A DNA stretch of 64,000 nt from an uncultured Rhizobiaceae group bacterium (GTDB taxonomy: Bacteria > Pseudomonadota > Alphaproteobacteria > Rhizobiales > Rhizobiaceae), in NCBI GenBank assembly GCA_947501445.1, contig CANMVS010000005.1:248001-312000 (forward strand). The letters run 5' to 3'. Shown one piece after another: positions 36,918 through 43,412 of this stretch (the first letter of the stretch is position 1; every line of letters starts with the position of its first letter). The notes beneath the pieces were generated by a model. It was not told the origin of the DNA and did not search any database. It saw nothing but the letters and a program-made list of their open reading frames with translations. The translations under genes were made by a program, and so were the position numbers.

Positions 36918-36961
36918 TAGCGAGTCGCTATTATTGCAATTTTAATTTTGACTCGCTATTA
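36918..36961. promoter_or_regulatory. Probable MarR operator, two sites
   Basis: Perfect palindrome TAGCGAGTCGCTA (36918-36930). Its right half continues as GAGTCGCTATTA (36922-36933) and recurs with one change as GACTCGCTATTA (36950-36961), 28 bp apart. The sites lie between the divergent exported-protein and MarR genes, just before the MarR start, fitting autoregulation and control of both genes. Confidence 0.7.
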
Positions 36962-36962
36962 A

Positions 36963-37538
36963 GTGTCAATGACAAACCAGAACCTCACAGAAGCCAAAGA
37001 ACTGATTGACCGGATCGGCCGCATGGGTGCTGCTGATGGCTGGAATGGCGATATCAATCCGACGCAGCGCGCTGCACTTGCCTATCTTGCCCGTGCCAAT
37101 CGGTTTTCCCGGGCGCCATCGCATGCGGCAGATTATCTGTGCGCCACACGGGGCACCGTGTCACAGACACTTAAAGCCCTGGCGCGCAAGGGATTGATTG
37201 TCGAACAGCGATCAACCACCGATAAACGCAGCATCTCCTATGCGGTGACTGACATCGGTCAACACGTCCTGACACAGGATGCGGCGCTGGACGCCGCACT
37301 GAAACAATTGCCACCTGCAGAAGTCGCCATTTTGAACGGATCCCTGCAAAAACTGGTCAAGGGCGTTCTGCAGCAACGTGCCGGTCGCACATTTGGTCTT
37401 TGCAGGACCTGTCGCTATCACGAAACCAACGCTAACGGCGCTCGCTGTGCCCTGCTGGACGTTGATCTGCGCCCCTTCGAAACCAATGAAATTTGCCACG
37501 AGCACGAGGATCAAACCTCCCTGTCTCCATCGGTATGA
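36963..37538 (+). CDS. MarR-family regulator with C-terminal Cys cluster
   Basis: 191 residues; GTG start at 36963 (ATG 36969 is also possible). Residues ~30-115 form a winged helix-turn-helix: AALAYLARANRFSRAPSHAA, TRGTVSQTLKALARKGLI, then STTDKRSISYAVT as the wing. Past the MarR fold, the C-terminus has FGLCRTCRYHE...ARCALLD...EICHEHE, four Cys plus His that could hold zinc or an iron-sulfur cluster. It may sense redox state or metal. Two operator-like sites lie just upstream. The MOSC gene begins 9 bp after its stop and is probably co-transcribed. Confidence 0.88.
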   Translation: MSMTNQNLTEAKELIDRIGRMGAADGWNGDINPTQRAALAYLARANRFSRAPSHAADYLCATRGTVSQTLKALARKGLIVEQRSTTDKRSISYAVTDIGQHVLTQDAALDAALKQLPPAEVAILNGSLQKLVKGVLQQRAGRTFGLCRTCRYHETNANGARCALLDVDLRPFETNEICHEHEDQTSLSPSV

Positions 37539-37546
37539 GGACCTTA

Positions 37547-38251
37547 ATGAATCAGATTACTCCACCCGCATCCGTATCTGTGACCGGCCTGTTTATTGGT
37601 AAGGCCATGCACAGATGGCCAGGTCGCGCGGCAAGCGCCATTGGCAAAAGCCGCACGATGGAAACACTGGCTCTTGGACCCCACGGTTTCGAGAAGGATC
37701 AGCAGGCCGATCTGGCAGTGCACGGTGGCGCGGACAAGGCGCTGCATCACTATGCCGCCGATCACTATGCATCATGGGCAGCAGAAAAACCTGAATTGGT
37801 ACAAAAATTCGTACCCGGCGGATTTGGTGAGAATATTTCTGCAACCGGTTTTACCGAAGAAAACCTGTGCATCGGCGATATTCTTACCCTCGGTTCCGCC
37901 ACCATTCAGATCAGTCAGGGAAGACAGCCGTGCTGGAAACTGAATGCCCATATGGAAGATGAAACAATGGCCAACCGGTTTCAGAAAACCGGACTCACGG
38001 GTTGGTATTATCGGGTGCTTGAGCCCGGCCATGTTGCCACTGGTGATACGTTGAAGCTCATGGAGCGGCCATGTCCGGCATGGCCGCTCTCGCGGGCCAT
38101 AGCCGCCCGTTTTGACCCAAGGCTGCCGATTGATGTGGCAGCCGAACTGGCTGCACTCCCGCAACTTGCCGCAAACTGGCGAGAGGCATTCGCCAAAAAA
38201 TCCCAACGTGGTTTCAGCGAGAACACCGATGCCCGGTTAAGGGGAGGATAA
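37547..38251 (+). CDS. MOSC-domain protein (YiiM-like)
   Basis: 234 residues from ATG 37547, with GAGG 7 nt upstream; the frame extends back into the MarR gene. The MOSC domain carries ADLAVHGGADKALHHY, PGGFGENI, the conserved Cys in SQGRQPCWKLN, and TGWYYRVLEPG. E. coli YiiM, the closest known type, is a molybdenum-cofactor protein that reduces N-hydroxylated bases. A detoxifying reductase is therefore likely, with substrate unknown. It lies behind the marR gene in an operon-like arrangement. Confidence 0.9.
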   Translation: MNQITPPASVSVTGLFIGKAMHRWPGRAASAIGKSRTMETLALGPHGFEKDQQADLAVHGGADKALHHYAADHYASWAAEKPELVQKFVPGGFGENISATGFTEENLCIGDILTLGSATIQISQGRQPCWKLNAHMEDETMANRFQKTGLTGWYYRVLEPGHVATGDTLKLMERPCPAWPLSRAIAARFDPRLPIDVAAELAALPQLAANWREAFAKKSQRGFSENTDARLRGG

Positions 38252-38287
38252 GGGGGCGATAAACGCGGGCAACCTGCGTCCCCACCC

Positions 38288-38605
38288 TCACCAGATGTTC
38301 CAGATGACATAGATTCCATCACCACCCATACATTCGCCATCGGCCAACAGGATATCTCCGACTTCAAAGCCCTCCAGCGTGTCACAGGTCGATGCGGATA
38401 TTACCTCTCCAACAGGGAGACACATACCACCGCTCAAAGGCTTCCATGATGTGATTTCCAAAAACATGTCCCAGCGACGTGGTGTGGCTTCGATGGGTGT
38501 CAAACGCAGTATCCTTGCGCGAATGCGCGCAATACCGGGCTTGGCCATTACAAATGTTGACTGCGAATTTCTCGGTGTATGGATATTCATGGGCGGTTCC
38601 GTCAC
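38288..38605 (-). CDS. Member 1 of a local ~104-residue protein family
   Basis: 105 residues, of no named family that I recognise. It aligns over its last ~80 residues with three other genes in this window (41528, 43646 and 60105). Shared positions include ARIL/ARIV, EIxxxKPxSGG, GEVIS/GDVVS, FEVGD/FGVGD and GE...G.Y. This is the most divergent of the four. The alternating strands and central Gly suggest a small beta-barrel such as an OB fold; that is inference. There is no signal peptide. It lies at the left edge of the region of double-glycine peptide genes. Confidence 0.7.
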   Translation of the reverse strand: MTEPPMNIHTPRNSQSTFVMAKPGIARIRARILRLTPIEATPRRWDMFLEITSWKPLSGGMCLPVGEVISASTCDTLEGFEVGDILLADGECMGGDGIYVIWNIW

Positions 38606-38639
38606 TCATCATTTTTTCCTTTTTGGAGCGCCCGCCTAT

Positions 38640-38819
38640 TCAAATCCGGGCACCGCCAACCAATACGCCAAACGGTGACCCGTGGCGTCCTGTCGTGCAG
38701 GGGAGATCAGACTTGAAGATGAGAAAGGCACGACCCACGTGGTTGACCAGAACAACGGGCTTGCGCAGCGGCTGCGGCGTAGGTGTGACCATATGGACAA
38801 ATCGGGTATGTGGGCGCAT
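38640..38819 (-). CDS. Possible 59-residue protein
   Basis: A minus-strand frame from ATG 38819 begins MRPHTRFVHMVTPTPQPLRK, continues with VVLVNHVGRAFLIFKSDLPC and ends GVLVGGARI. Its composition is protein-like and it lies between two minus-strand genes, but no clear ribosome-binding site or homolog is recognised. It may be spurious. Confidence 0.25.
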   Translation of the reverse strand: MRPHTRFVHMVTPTPQPLRKPVVLVNHVGRAFLIFKSDLPCTTGRHGSPFGVLVGGARI

Positions 38820-38887
38820 ATATCTCCATTGTCGGGCTGCATGCTCGCCGTTTGGTTGTGTTTTGTGATCGGATTGCGCTCAAAGAA

Positions 38888-39121
38888 TCACATATCAATA
38901 TCACTTGAGTGTTTTGGTGGCTCTGGTTTGTGTGCGCTCAAATCCGCATCAGCGATGACAAACAGGCCTCTGCGGTTTACTGGCCGATCCTTAAGCGGTT
39001 TGAGATCATCAGCAATGCTGCATTCGCTATCGTCTGGCTTGTGTGCTGGCACTTCTGGCACGTAGTCGCCTGTTACAAGCTCTATGTGGTCGTGGGCTTC
39101 GTGGGTGCGGTCGTCATGCAT
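38888..39121 (-). CDS. Small protein divergent from peptide gene 1
   Basis: 77 residues from ATG 39121: begins MHDDRTHEAHDHIELVTGD and continues with YVPEVPAHKP. It is hydrophilic, His-rich at the N-terminus, and has no signal peptide. The first ~30 residues recur at the start of the gene at 41528-41830 (MHDDCTHEAHAHMELITGD) and in a broken copy at 42730-42837, always divergent from a double-glycine peptide gene. The function is unknown. Conservation of this end and its fixed position suggest it belongs with the peptide system, perhaps as an immunity or accessory protein, but that is a guess. Confidence 0.55.
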   Translation of the reverse strand: MHDDRTHEAHDHIELVTGDYVPEVPAHKPDDSECSIADDLKPLKDRPVNRRGLFVIADADLSAHKPEPPKHSSDIDM

Positions 39122-39126
39122 GGGTG

Positions 39127-39218
39127 ATACCTTACTGATTTGTAACCGGATACTGCCTTGCAATATTCGCTCCACACCTCACATTAAGTAGGTAACTTGA
39201 CAACACGGAGCGAGGACA
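39127..39218. promoter_or_regulatory. Divergent promoter region, copy 1
   Basis: This begins TTACTGATTTGTAAC and contains TCCACACCTCACATTAAGTA. Three similar regions lie upstream of the other peptide genes (41837, 42214 and 42846), making this the most diverged of four. It presumably drives both the peptide gene and the divergent gene. Confidence 0.6.
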
Positions 39219-39335
39219 ATGACCAAGGAAACGCAAACACCTAAAACCGACAAGAATCCTGTGGATGTCGAGGTACTGAAAAAAGTAGCGGGAGGATATT
39301 GTAAAAAACACCCACTGACCTGTCCTGCTCGCTAA
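39219..39335 (+). CDS. Double-glycine leader peptide 1
   Basis: 38-residue precursor from ATG 39219, behind GGAGCGAGG. The leader ends VDVEVLKKVAGG: Gly at -1 and -2, Val at -4, Leu at -7 and Val at -12 match the double-glycine leader pattern cut by C39 peptidase-transporters. The predicted product is YCKKHPLTCPAR, 12 residues, basic, with two Cys that could form a disulfide. Known peptides with such leaders include class II microcins, bacteriocins and some signal peptides. Three paralogs follow in tandem. The leader is conserved with them while the core is unrelated. Confidence 0.8.
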   Translation: MTKETQTPKTDKNPVDVEVLKKVAGGYCKKHPLTCPAR

Positions 39336-39356
39336 CTTTAACGAAAAGAATAAGCT

Positions 39357-39420
39357 ACCCGGCCCCACCAGGCTTTACTCCTGGTTGGGGATAGTCGCTG
39401 GAGGGTGAAGCCGGGTGTTT
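39357..39420 (+). terminator. Structured 3' region after peptide gene 1
   Basis: Outer stem ACCCGGC (39357-39363) pairs with GCCGGGT (39410-39416), followed by GTTT. Inside is a second stem, CCCCACCAGG with CCTGGTTGGGG. It lies 22 bp after the peptide stop and probably ends or protects its mRNA. A similar CCGGGTGTTT end follows peptide gene 3. Confidence 0.6.
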
Positions 39421-39506
39421 GACGGAACCGACAAACCCTGAATGCATCAACAAAATCAAAGCCAGACACCGTTATCCCGTTTCCGACAAAACGTGAAACG
39501 GCCTGG
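39418..39506 (+). repeat. Dispersed repeat lacking its left end
   Basis: From TTTGACGGAACCGAC to GAAACGGCCTGG. The first ~13 bp of the repeat are missing, replaced by the structured 3' region of peptide gene 1. The right hairpin CCGTTTC/GAAACGG is intact. Confidence 0.85.
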
Positions 39507-39879
39507 AGCCATCCTTCACATTGAACACGACACGCTTCATACGCTGCATAAATACACAGCACCCCAATCTGAGCATGACTGCAATATGCACATGAGTAAA
39601 TATTTTTACCTTAACCTTTTGTTTAATATGCGCTTTTCCGATTCCCTTGGAAAATTACCAAACCTTAATTTTTAACTTTGAAATCAGTGAATATGTATAT
39701 CTGGATGAAGGATAGATCATCAGCTGTTTCAAACTCGGTGGAACGTCCTTCAGGAACTTTGGTAACGGCGGTCCAAATCGCAAACGTGCGCTGTGCAGGA
39801 ACTGGCTGGATTTTGTCAGTCATTTTCCCATCGCCCGCCCGATTTCAACCTCCAAAACGAGAGCCCATGGAGATCTAGA
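39507..39879. other. Intergenic region upstream of acidic RTX-like gene
   Basis: About 370 bp without a supported gene, AT-rich near 39590-39680. It probably contains the promoter of the next gene. The GGAG ribosome-binding site of that gene is at 39869. Confidence 0.5.
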
Positions 39880-40818
39880 ATGTCATATGATTTATTCAAG
39901 AAACTATATCAGGCAACGGTTCATGACGTACAGGAACAGCGGCAGACCGACGGCACGGATGGGAATGAATTTGGTAATCTGCTCAGTGTTCGTGATGATG
40001 CTGATGGTACAGTTAACCTTGGCGGCGGCGACGACGACTTTTATTTCGGCAGCAATAAGGCCGGCTTTGCCAATATCACTGGAACAGTGGATATGGGCGA
40101 TGGTGAAGACACCGTGACCATGGATTACGACGAAAGCGCCTATGATGTGTCCACGAACGGCGATGTCACGACAATCACCTATGTCCTTTCAAGGGATGAT
40201 GATGGTCAGGCAACCGCGTTCGGCGCCTCTGTCAGCTTCAAGGGTGCCGAGAACTTCGTGTTCAACGAAGGTCATTTCAATGCACTGAATGCAGATGGCA
40301 ATCTTGTCGGCACTGAGGGCAAGGACACATTCAGCATTTACGAGCTCATTCAGGCCAATGATAGCTCCACAAACCTGGGTGGCGGCAACGACAAATTCAA
40401 CATTGGCGAAGCCATCGACACCGACAAAACCTTCCATGTGGATATGGGCGAAGGGGAAAACGATGTGGTTCAGTTGAACCATACGATTGAGGATTACAAG
40501 ATAAAGGTTCTGGACGACAATTCCATTTCCTTCACCGTCCTTGATGCGGAAGGCAATGAAGCCCAGACCGTCGTCTTCGACAATGCAGAAGTTTTCAAAT
40601 TCAAAAACTTCGATTCCGATACCGGGGTAAATTACACTGATGATGTGTTCACATTTGACGAATTGTCCGGCGTAACCCCCGGTCTGGCGCACGGCGTTGA
40701 AGGTCTGGGCCACGCACTTCAAACCTTTGCCGACATATTTGCTGGCGGTCATGTCGATCACTTCGATGCCGACGGAAGCCTCTTCGCCAATCTGCATTTC
40801 GACTATGATGTAGCATAA
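39880..40818 (+). CDS. Acidic RTX-like secreted-type protein
   Basis: 312 residues from ATG 39880 (GGAG 7 nt upstream), beginning MSYDLFKKLYQATVHDVQEQ. It is strongly acidic, with no signal peptide. Imperfect Ca2+-binding-like segments recur (LGGGDDDFYFGSNK, DMGDGEDTVTMDY, LGGGNDKFNIGEAI, DMGEGENDVVQL), about 180 residues apart as two larger repeats. The end reads SLFANLHFDYDVA, resembling the hydrophobic/acidic tail of type I secretion substrates. The last 17 codons of a second copy survive at 43240-43293. It is probably exported by the rtxB/rtxD system downstream; function unknown. A good terminator follows. Confidence 0.8.
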   Translation: MSYDLFKKLYQATVHDVQEQRQTDGTDGNEFGNLLSVRDDADGTVNLGGGDDDFYFGSNKAGFANITGTVDMGDGEDTVTMDYDESAYDVSTNGDVTTITYVLSRDDDGQATAFGASVSFKGAENFVFNEGHFNALNADGNLVGTEGKDTFSIYELIQANDSSTNLGGGNDKFNIGEAIDTDKTFHVDMGEGENDVVQLNHTIEDYKIKVLDDNSISFTVLDAEGNEAQTVVFDNAEVFKFKNFDSDTGVNYTDDVFTFDELSGVTPGLAHGVEGLGHALQTFADIFAGGHVDHFDADGSLFANLHFDYDVA

Positions 40819-40873
40819 ACATCAGATTGGTTCTGAACGCTGACCATTTCAGGGTTCCCCTGCAAACTGCAAG

Positions 40874-40898
40874 CACCCGGATATTGTCCGGGTGTTTT
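40874..40898 (+). terminator. Intrinsic terminator
   Basis: Stem CACCCGGA / TCCGGGTG with a 5-nt loop followed by TTTT, 55 bp after the stop of the acidic RTX-like gene. Confidence 0.75.
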
Positions 40899-41058
40899 GA
40901 GATTTTGATACACCTATAGCCATCCAAAAGATCAGGCCGCAGCACCTCGAAGATCAATGCCAGGTATTCAATACCCGGTACGATCAATCACAACATATAA
41001 CTTGCGCAATAGTTGTGGTGACAATAGGATCGCACTTGATCATTAGTGTATTGGAATC

Positions 41059-41346
41059 ATGCTGTTGGCTACTGCAGGCAAGCTATTGCCATACCGCCCA
41101 AACCATGGGCTTATCAGGAGCAGCAGATCTTTTCTTGACAGGGCAACATTGCTCTTCCTGTTGCTGCTGCTTCCCACCATCGTCCATGCAAAATCCTGCA
41201 AGAAAATGGAAAGCTGTCAGGAGGCTGTGTCCGCATGGTGTGGCGGCCAATCGAAAAGGGATGGCGATGGGGACGGCATTCCTTGTGAAAATATCTGCAG
41301 AAGCAAACAACAGGTCGATGAAATCAGAAAGGAGATCGGGTGCTGA
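41059..41346 (+). CDS. Excalibur-domain small exported protein
   Basis: 95 residues. A signal segment ATLLFLLLLLPTIVHA precedes the mature domain KSCKKMESCQEAVSAWC, then the Excalibur calcium-binding motif RDGDGDGIPCENIC, which has the DxDxDGxxCE pattern with paired Cys. Excalibur domains occur in extracellular, often surface or nuclease-associated proteins. The start is uncertain; the preceding 26 residues are not typical of a signal peptide. A 5'-truncated duplicate lies at 43413-43555. Confidence 0.8.
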   Translation: MLLATAGKLLPYRPNHGLIRSSRSFLDRATLLFLLLLLPTIVHAKSCKKMESCQEAVSAWCGGQSKRDGDGDGIPCENICRSKQQVDEIRKEIGC

Positions 41347-41391
41347 CCCCGACATTCTTTAACTTAACAAAATCTCGCAGGCTACACTGAT

Positions 41392-41456
41392 GAGAGCGAT
41401 TCAGGTTTTAACGGAATAGGTAAAACCTGAATGCATCAACAAAATCAATGGTCGAG
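41392..41456 (+). repeat. Left part of dispersed repeat
   Basis: Starts GAGAGCGATTCAGG and carries the left hairpin (TTCAGGTTTTA / TAAAACCTGAA), then breaks off at AATCAATGGTCGAG. The right hairpin is missing. Confidence 0.8.
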
Positions 41457-41527
41457 CCCGCAATCCTGAGCCTCAACAGACCCTGGCACGGGGCCGGCCG
41501 TTGGGTGGCATCTGAAAAATTGCAGCC

Positions 41528-41830
41528 CTACTGGCGCGCCAGGGAACGCAGCTGATAAACACCGCTTTGAGCCCCACCGATAAATTCACCCTGCGCTGTT
41601 ATGGTGTCACCAACGCCAAATTGGTCCATCGCCTCAAAGGTGAAGCAGCTCACGACGTCATCGATATGTGCGAAAGTGCCGCCGCTCATGGGTTTGAATG
41701 CGATGATTTCGATAACTCGCGTGACTGGCTGTTTTGATGGCTCTGGCTTGCGTGCTGGCACTGCTGGCACGTTGTCGCCTGTTATCAGTTCCATGTGTGC
41801 GTGGGCTTCGTGGGTGCAGTCGTCATGCAT
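41528..41830 (-). CDS. Chimeric family member (member 2)
   Basis: 100 residues. The first ~38 (MHDDCTHEAHAHMELITGD, then NVPAVPARKPEP) match the start of the small gene at 38888. From EIIAFKPMSGGTF onward it is nearly identical to the family members at 43646 and 60105. The join lies just before the conserved KPMSGG. This looks like a deletion that fused two neighbouring minus-strand genes in frame, removing the N-terminal half of the family domain. It may still be expressed, because it keeps the divergent promoter of peptide gene 2. Confidence 0.65.
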   Translation of the reverse strand: MHDDCTHEAHAHMELITGDNVPAVPARKPEPSKQPVTRVIEIIAFKPMSGGTFAHIDDVVSCFTFEAMDQFGVGDTITAQGEFIGGAQSGVYQLRSLARQ

Positions 41831-41836
41831 GTTATG

Positions 41837-41933
41837 CCACCTTACTTATTTGTAACAGTTTTCCACATTGTAAAAACCGCGCCAATCCACACGTTGAGTA
41901 GGTCATCAATTAAAACTCAAATGGACAGATAAA
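41837..41933. promoter_or_regulatory. Divergent promoter region, copy 2
   Basis: Begins TTACTTATTTGTAACAG and contains CATTGTAAAAACCGCGCC and TGAGTAGGTCATCAATTAAA. It is close to copies 3 and 4 in length and sequence. It lies between the chimeric minus-strand gene and peptide gene 2. Confidence 0.65.
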
Positions 41934-42104
41934 ATGACCGATGCAAAAAACACTGAACAAGCCGGATTTGAAAAAAACGACGACATGAAAAAATCCGACG
42001 ACCAACGTTTGAATTCCGTGACAGCAGACGAAATGGAAAAAGTCGCTGGTGGAGATCAGAGTAATGCCCAATCCTTGGATGATGTGACATGGGCTTCGTG
42101 GTAG
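41934..42104 (+). CDS. Double-glycine leader peptide 2
   Basis: 56 residues from ATG 41934. The leader begins MTDAKNTEQAG and ends SVTADEMEKVAGG, which fits the consensus well (Val -12, Glu -8, Met -7, Val -4, Gly-Gly). The predicted core is 16 residues, DQSNAQSLDDVTWASW: acidic, Cys-free, with two Trp. The last codons and stop (TGGGCTTCGTGGTAG) match, antisense, the start of the divergent small genes elsewhere in the array (GGGCTTCGTGGGTGC). The core end therefore seems to have arisen by fusion with a decayed neighbour. Confidence 0.78.
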   Translation: MTDAKNTEQAGFEKNDDMKKSDDQRLNSVTADEMEKVAGGDQSNAQSLDDVTWASW

Positions 42105-42213
42105 CGGTAGTCATGCATGGGCGGCTCCAGATTCCGAAAAGTCCCCCCGGTTAGAAGGAGCCGCTATCTAAGGCTGTGTGCCTTGGACCTGCAGCACGCA
42201 CAGGTGGGTGATC

Positions 42214-42316
42214 TTGCCTTACTGATTTGTAACAGTTTTCCACATTATAAAAACCGCGCCAATCCACACCTTGAGTAGGTCATCAATTAAACAAACAACA
42301 AAAATGGACAGAGAAA
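42214..42316. promoter_or_regulatory. Divergent promoter region, copy 3
   Basis: Begins TTACTGATTTGTAACAG and is nearly identical to copy 2 over about 75 bp. The divergent gene on its left is reduced to a ~30-bp remnant (about 42091-42121). Confidence 0.65.
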
Positions 42317-42475
42317 ATGAACAACACAAAGGACCAAGCCGGATTTGACAAAGCCGACAATCAAAGAACAAAACCCATGTCTCCTGAAGAGATGAAAAAA
42401 GTCGCTGGTGGGTCGTCGGACGCTGTAGAAGATGAAGTAACCCGTGAAGGTGAAGGCAGCGAACCATTTTTATGA
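42317..42475 (+). CDS. Double-glycine leader peptide 3
   Basis: 52 residues from ATG 42317, behind GGACAGAG. The leader begins MNNTKDQAGFDKADNQ and ends PMSPEEMKKVAGG, the best consensus match of the four (Met -12, Ser -11, Glu -8, Met -7, Val -4). The predicted core has 20 residues, begins SSDAVEDEVTREGEG and ends in Phe-Leu: very acidic, Cys-free. A stem with arms 42499-42507 and 42558-42566 follows. Confidence 0.8.
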   Translation: MNNTKDQAGFDKADNQRTKPMSPEEMKKVAGGSSDAVEDEVTREGEGSEPFL

Positions 42476-42498
42476 CTTGCCGGTATCCCTATATGACT

Positions 42499-42570
42499 AC
42501 CCGGCACTCCCGGCTTTGAACAAAAAAACGTTGAGATGATCTTGTCACCATTTGTGGGTGCCGGGTGTTT
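42499..42570 (+). terminator. Long-loop stem after peptide gene 3
   Basis: ACCCGGCAC (42499-42507) pairs with GTGCCGGGT (42558-42566), followed by GTTT. The ~50-nt interior may form further structure. The end matches the 3' structure after peptide gene 1, so it is probably a family terminator or stability element. Confidence 0.5.
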
Positions 42571-42729
42571 GAATGAGTGTTCCAACCGTCGCTGGAATCC
42601 AGCTTGCCGTATCGAACGGCGGGCCTCTATAGAAACCTGATCCGCCAGCTCCACTCAACTCGTTGCCCTGTTGGGCGAATTGGCTGGAGGTTGTTGTCTC
42701 GCTCCGGTTTGGAAGGCTTGCGTTTGACC

Positions 42730-42837
42730 TTGATAACGCGTTTTGATGGCTCTGGCTTGTGTGCTGGCAGTTCAGCATGTAGCGCCTTGTATAAGCTCTA
42801 TGTGGTCGTGTGCGTCGTGGGTGCGGATATTATGCAT
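42730..42837 (-). pseudogene. Broken copy of divergent small gene
   Basis: From ATG 42837 it reads MHNIRTHDAHDHIELIQG, matching the starts of the genes at 38888 and 41528. A short indel then shifts the frame to a TGA three codons later. Downstream, in another frame, PAHKPEPSK is still recognisable. It is divergent from peptide gene 4. Confidence 0.65.
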
Positions 42838-42845
42838 GTTATGCC

Positions 42846-42939
42846 GGCTTACTGTTTTGTAACAATTTTCGACATTGTAAAAACCGTGCCAATCCACACC
42901 TTGGGCAAGTCATCAATTAAACAATAAAGGACAGGCAAA
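42846..42939. promoter_or_regulatory. Divergent promoter region, copy 4
   Basis: Contains TGTTTTGTAACAATTTTCG and TTGTAAAAACCGTGCCAATC, close to copies 2 and 3. It precedes peptide gene 4. Confidence 0.65.
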
Positions 42940-42990
42940 ATGACCGAAGTGTGAAGCACTGAACAAGCCGGAATTGACAAAACCGACGAT

Positions 42991-43137
42991 ATGAAAAAAT
43001 CAGACGATCAACATTCAAAAACAGTAACGGTAAACGACCTGGAAAAAGTCGCTGGTGGGTGTTTTCTTCCGGCCGATCCTGATGATGGTGCTTGTCTTGA
43101 TGTAGACAATGGATCTGGCATGTCCCGCCCAGAATAA
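42991..43137 (+). CDS. Double-glycine leader peptide 4 (leader with upstream stop)
   Basis: The ancestral start ATG 42940 (MTEV) runs into an in-frame TGA at 42952-42954, where peptide 2 continues. The frame reopens and can start at ATG 42991 (MKKSDDQHSKTV), giving 48 residues. The leader ends TVTVNDLEKVAGG, a good double-glycine pattern. The predicted core has 25 residues, begins CFLPADPDDGACLDV and ends SRPE: acidic, with two Cys 11 apart. The ancestral ribosome-binding site AAAGGACAGG lies before the blocked start; none is obvious before ATG 42991. This may be a weakly expressed gene or an early pseudogene. Confidence 0.6.
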   Translation: MKKSDDQHSKTVTVNDLEKVAGGCFLPADPDDGACLDVDNGSGMSRPE

Positions 43138-43239
43138 TGTCTGCCCAAACCAGTCGGAAAGAATACCATGCCTAGCAGCCGGTAGCTCCTGCCATCACAC
43201 AGGAACCACAAATTCCATGTGACAACCCTGTCTTGTTGA

Positions 43240-43293
43240 AATGCCGGGGGAAGCCTGCGCGCCGATCTTCATTTCGAATATAATGTCGCATAG
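43240..43293 (+). pseudogene. 3' remnant of a second acidic RTX-like gene
   Basis: Seventeen codons reading NAGGSLRADLHFEYNVA then TAG. These match the last codons of the gene at 39880 (DADGSLFANLHFDYDVA), also at nucleotide level. Everything upstream of this end is gone. The TAG is the first triplet of the adjoining dispersed repeat. Confidence 0.75.
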
Positions 43294-43394
43294 ACCGTTT
43301 CACGTTTTGTTAGAAACGGGACAACGGTGTTGGCCTTTGATTTTGTTGATGCATTCAGGTTTTACCGATTCCGTCAAAACCTGATTTGCTCTAA
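43291..43394 (-). repeat. Dispersed two-hairpin repeat (inverted orientation)
   Basis: Full copy from TAGACCGTTTCACG to CCTGATTTGCTCTAA, directly after the RTX-like remnant. Both hairpins are intact, with minor changes. Confidence 0.9.
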
Positions 43395-43412
43395 GTATCG
43401 TAAGGGATCTCA

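Noticed and set aside
39442-39675. 77-codon plus-strand frame beginning inside the dispersed repeat
   Set aside because: Its first third is repeat sequence and the remainder is AT-rich intergenic DNA without resemblance to any protein.
42361-42654. 97-codon minus-strand frame over peptide gene 3
   Set aside because: It lies antisense to the conserved leader. Its sequence is not conserved in the equivalent positions opposite the other three peptide genes, whereas the plus-strand leader is.
42940-43137. In-frame TGA of peptide gene 4 read as selenocysteine
   Set aside because: The TGA is in the leader where the paralogs have ordinary codons and no Cys, and no selenocysteine insertion hairpin is apparent. 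A nonsense mutation is simpler.
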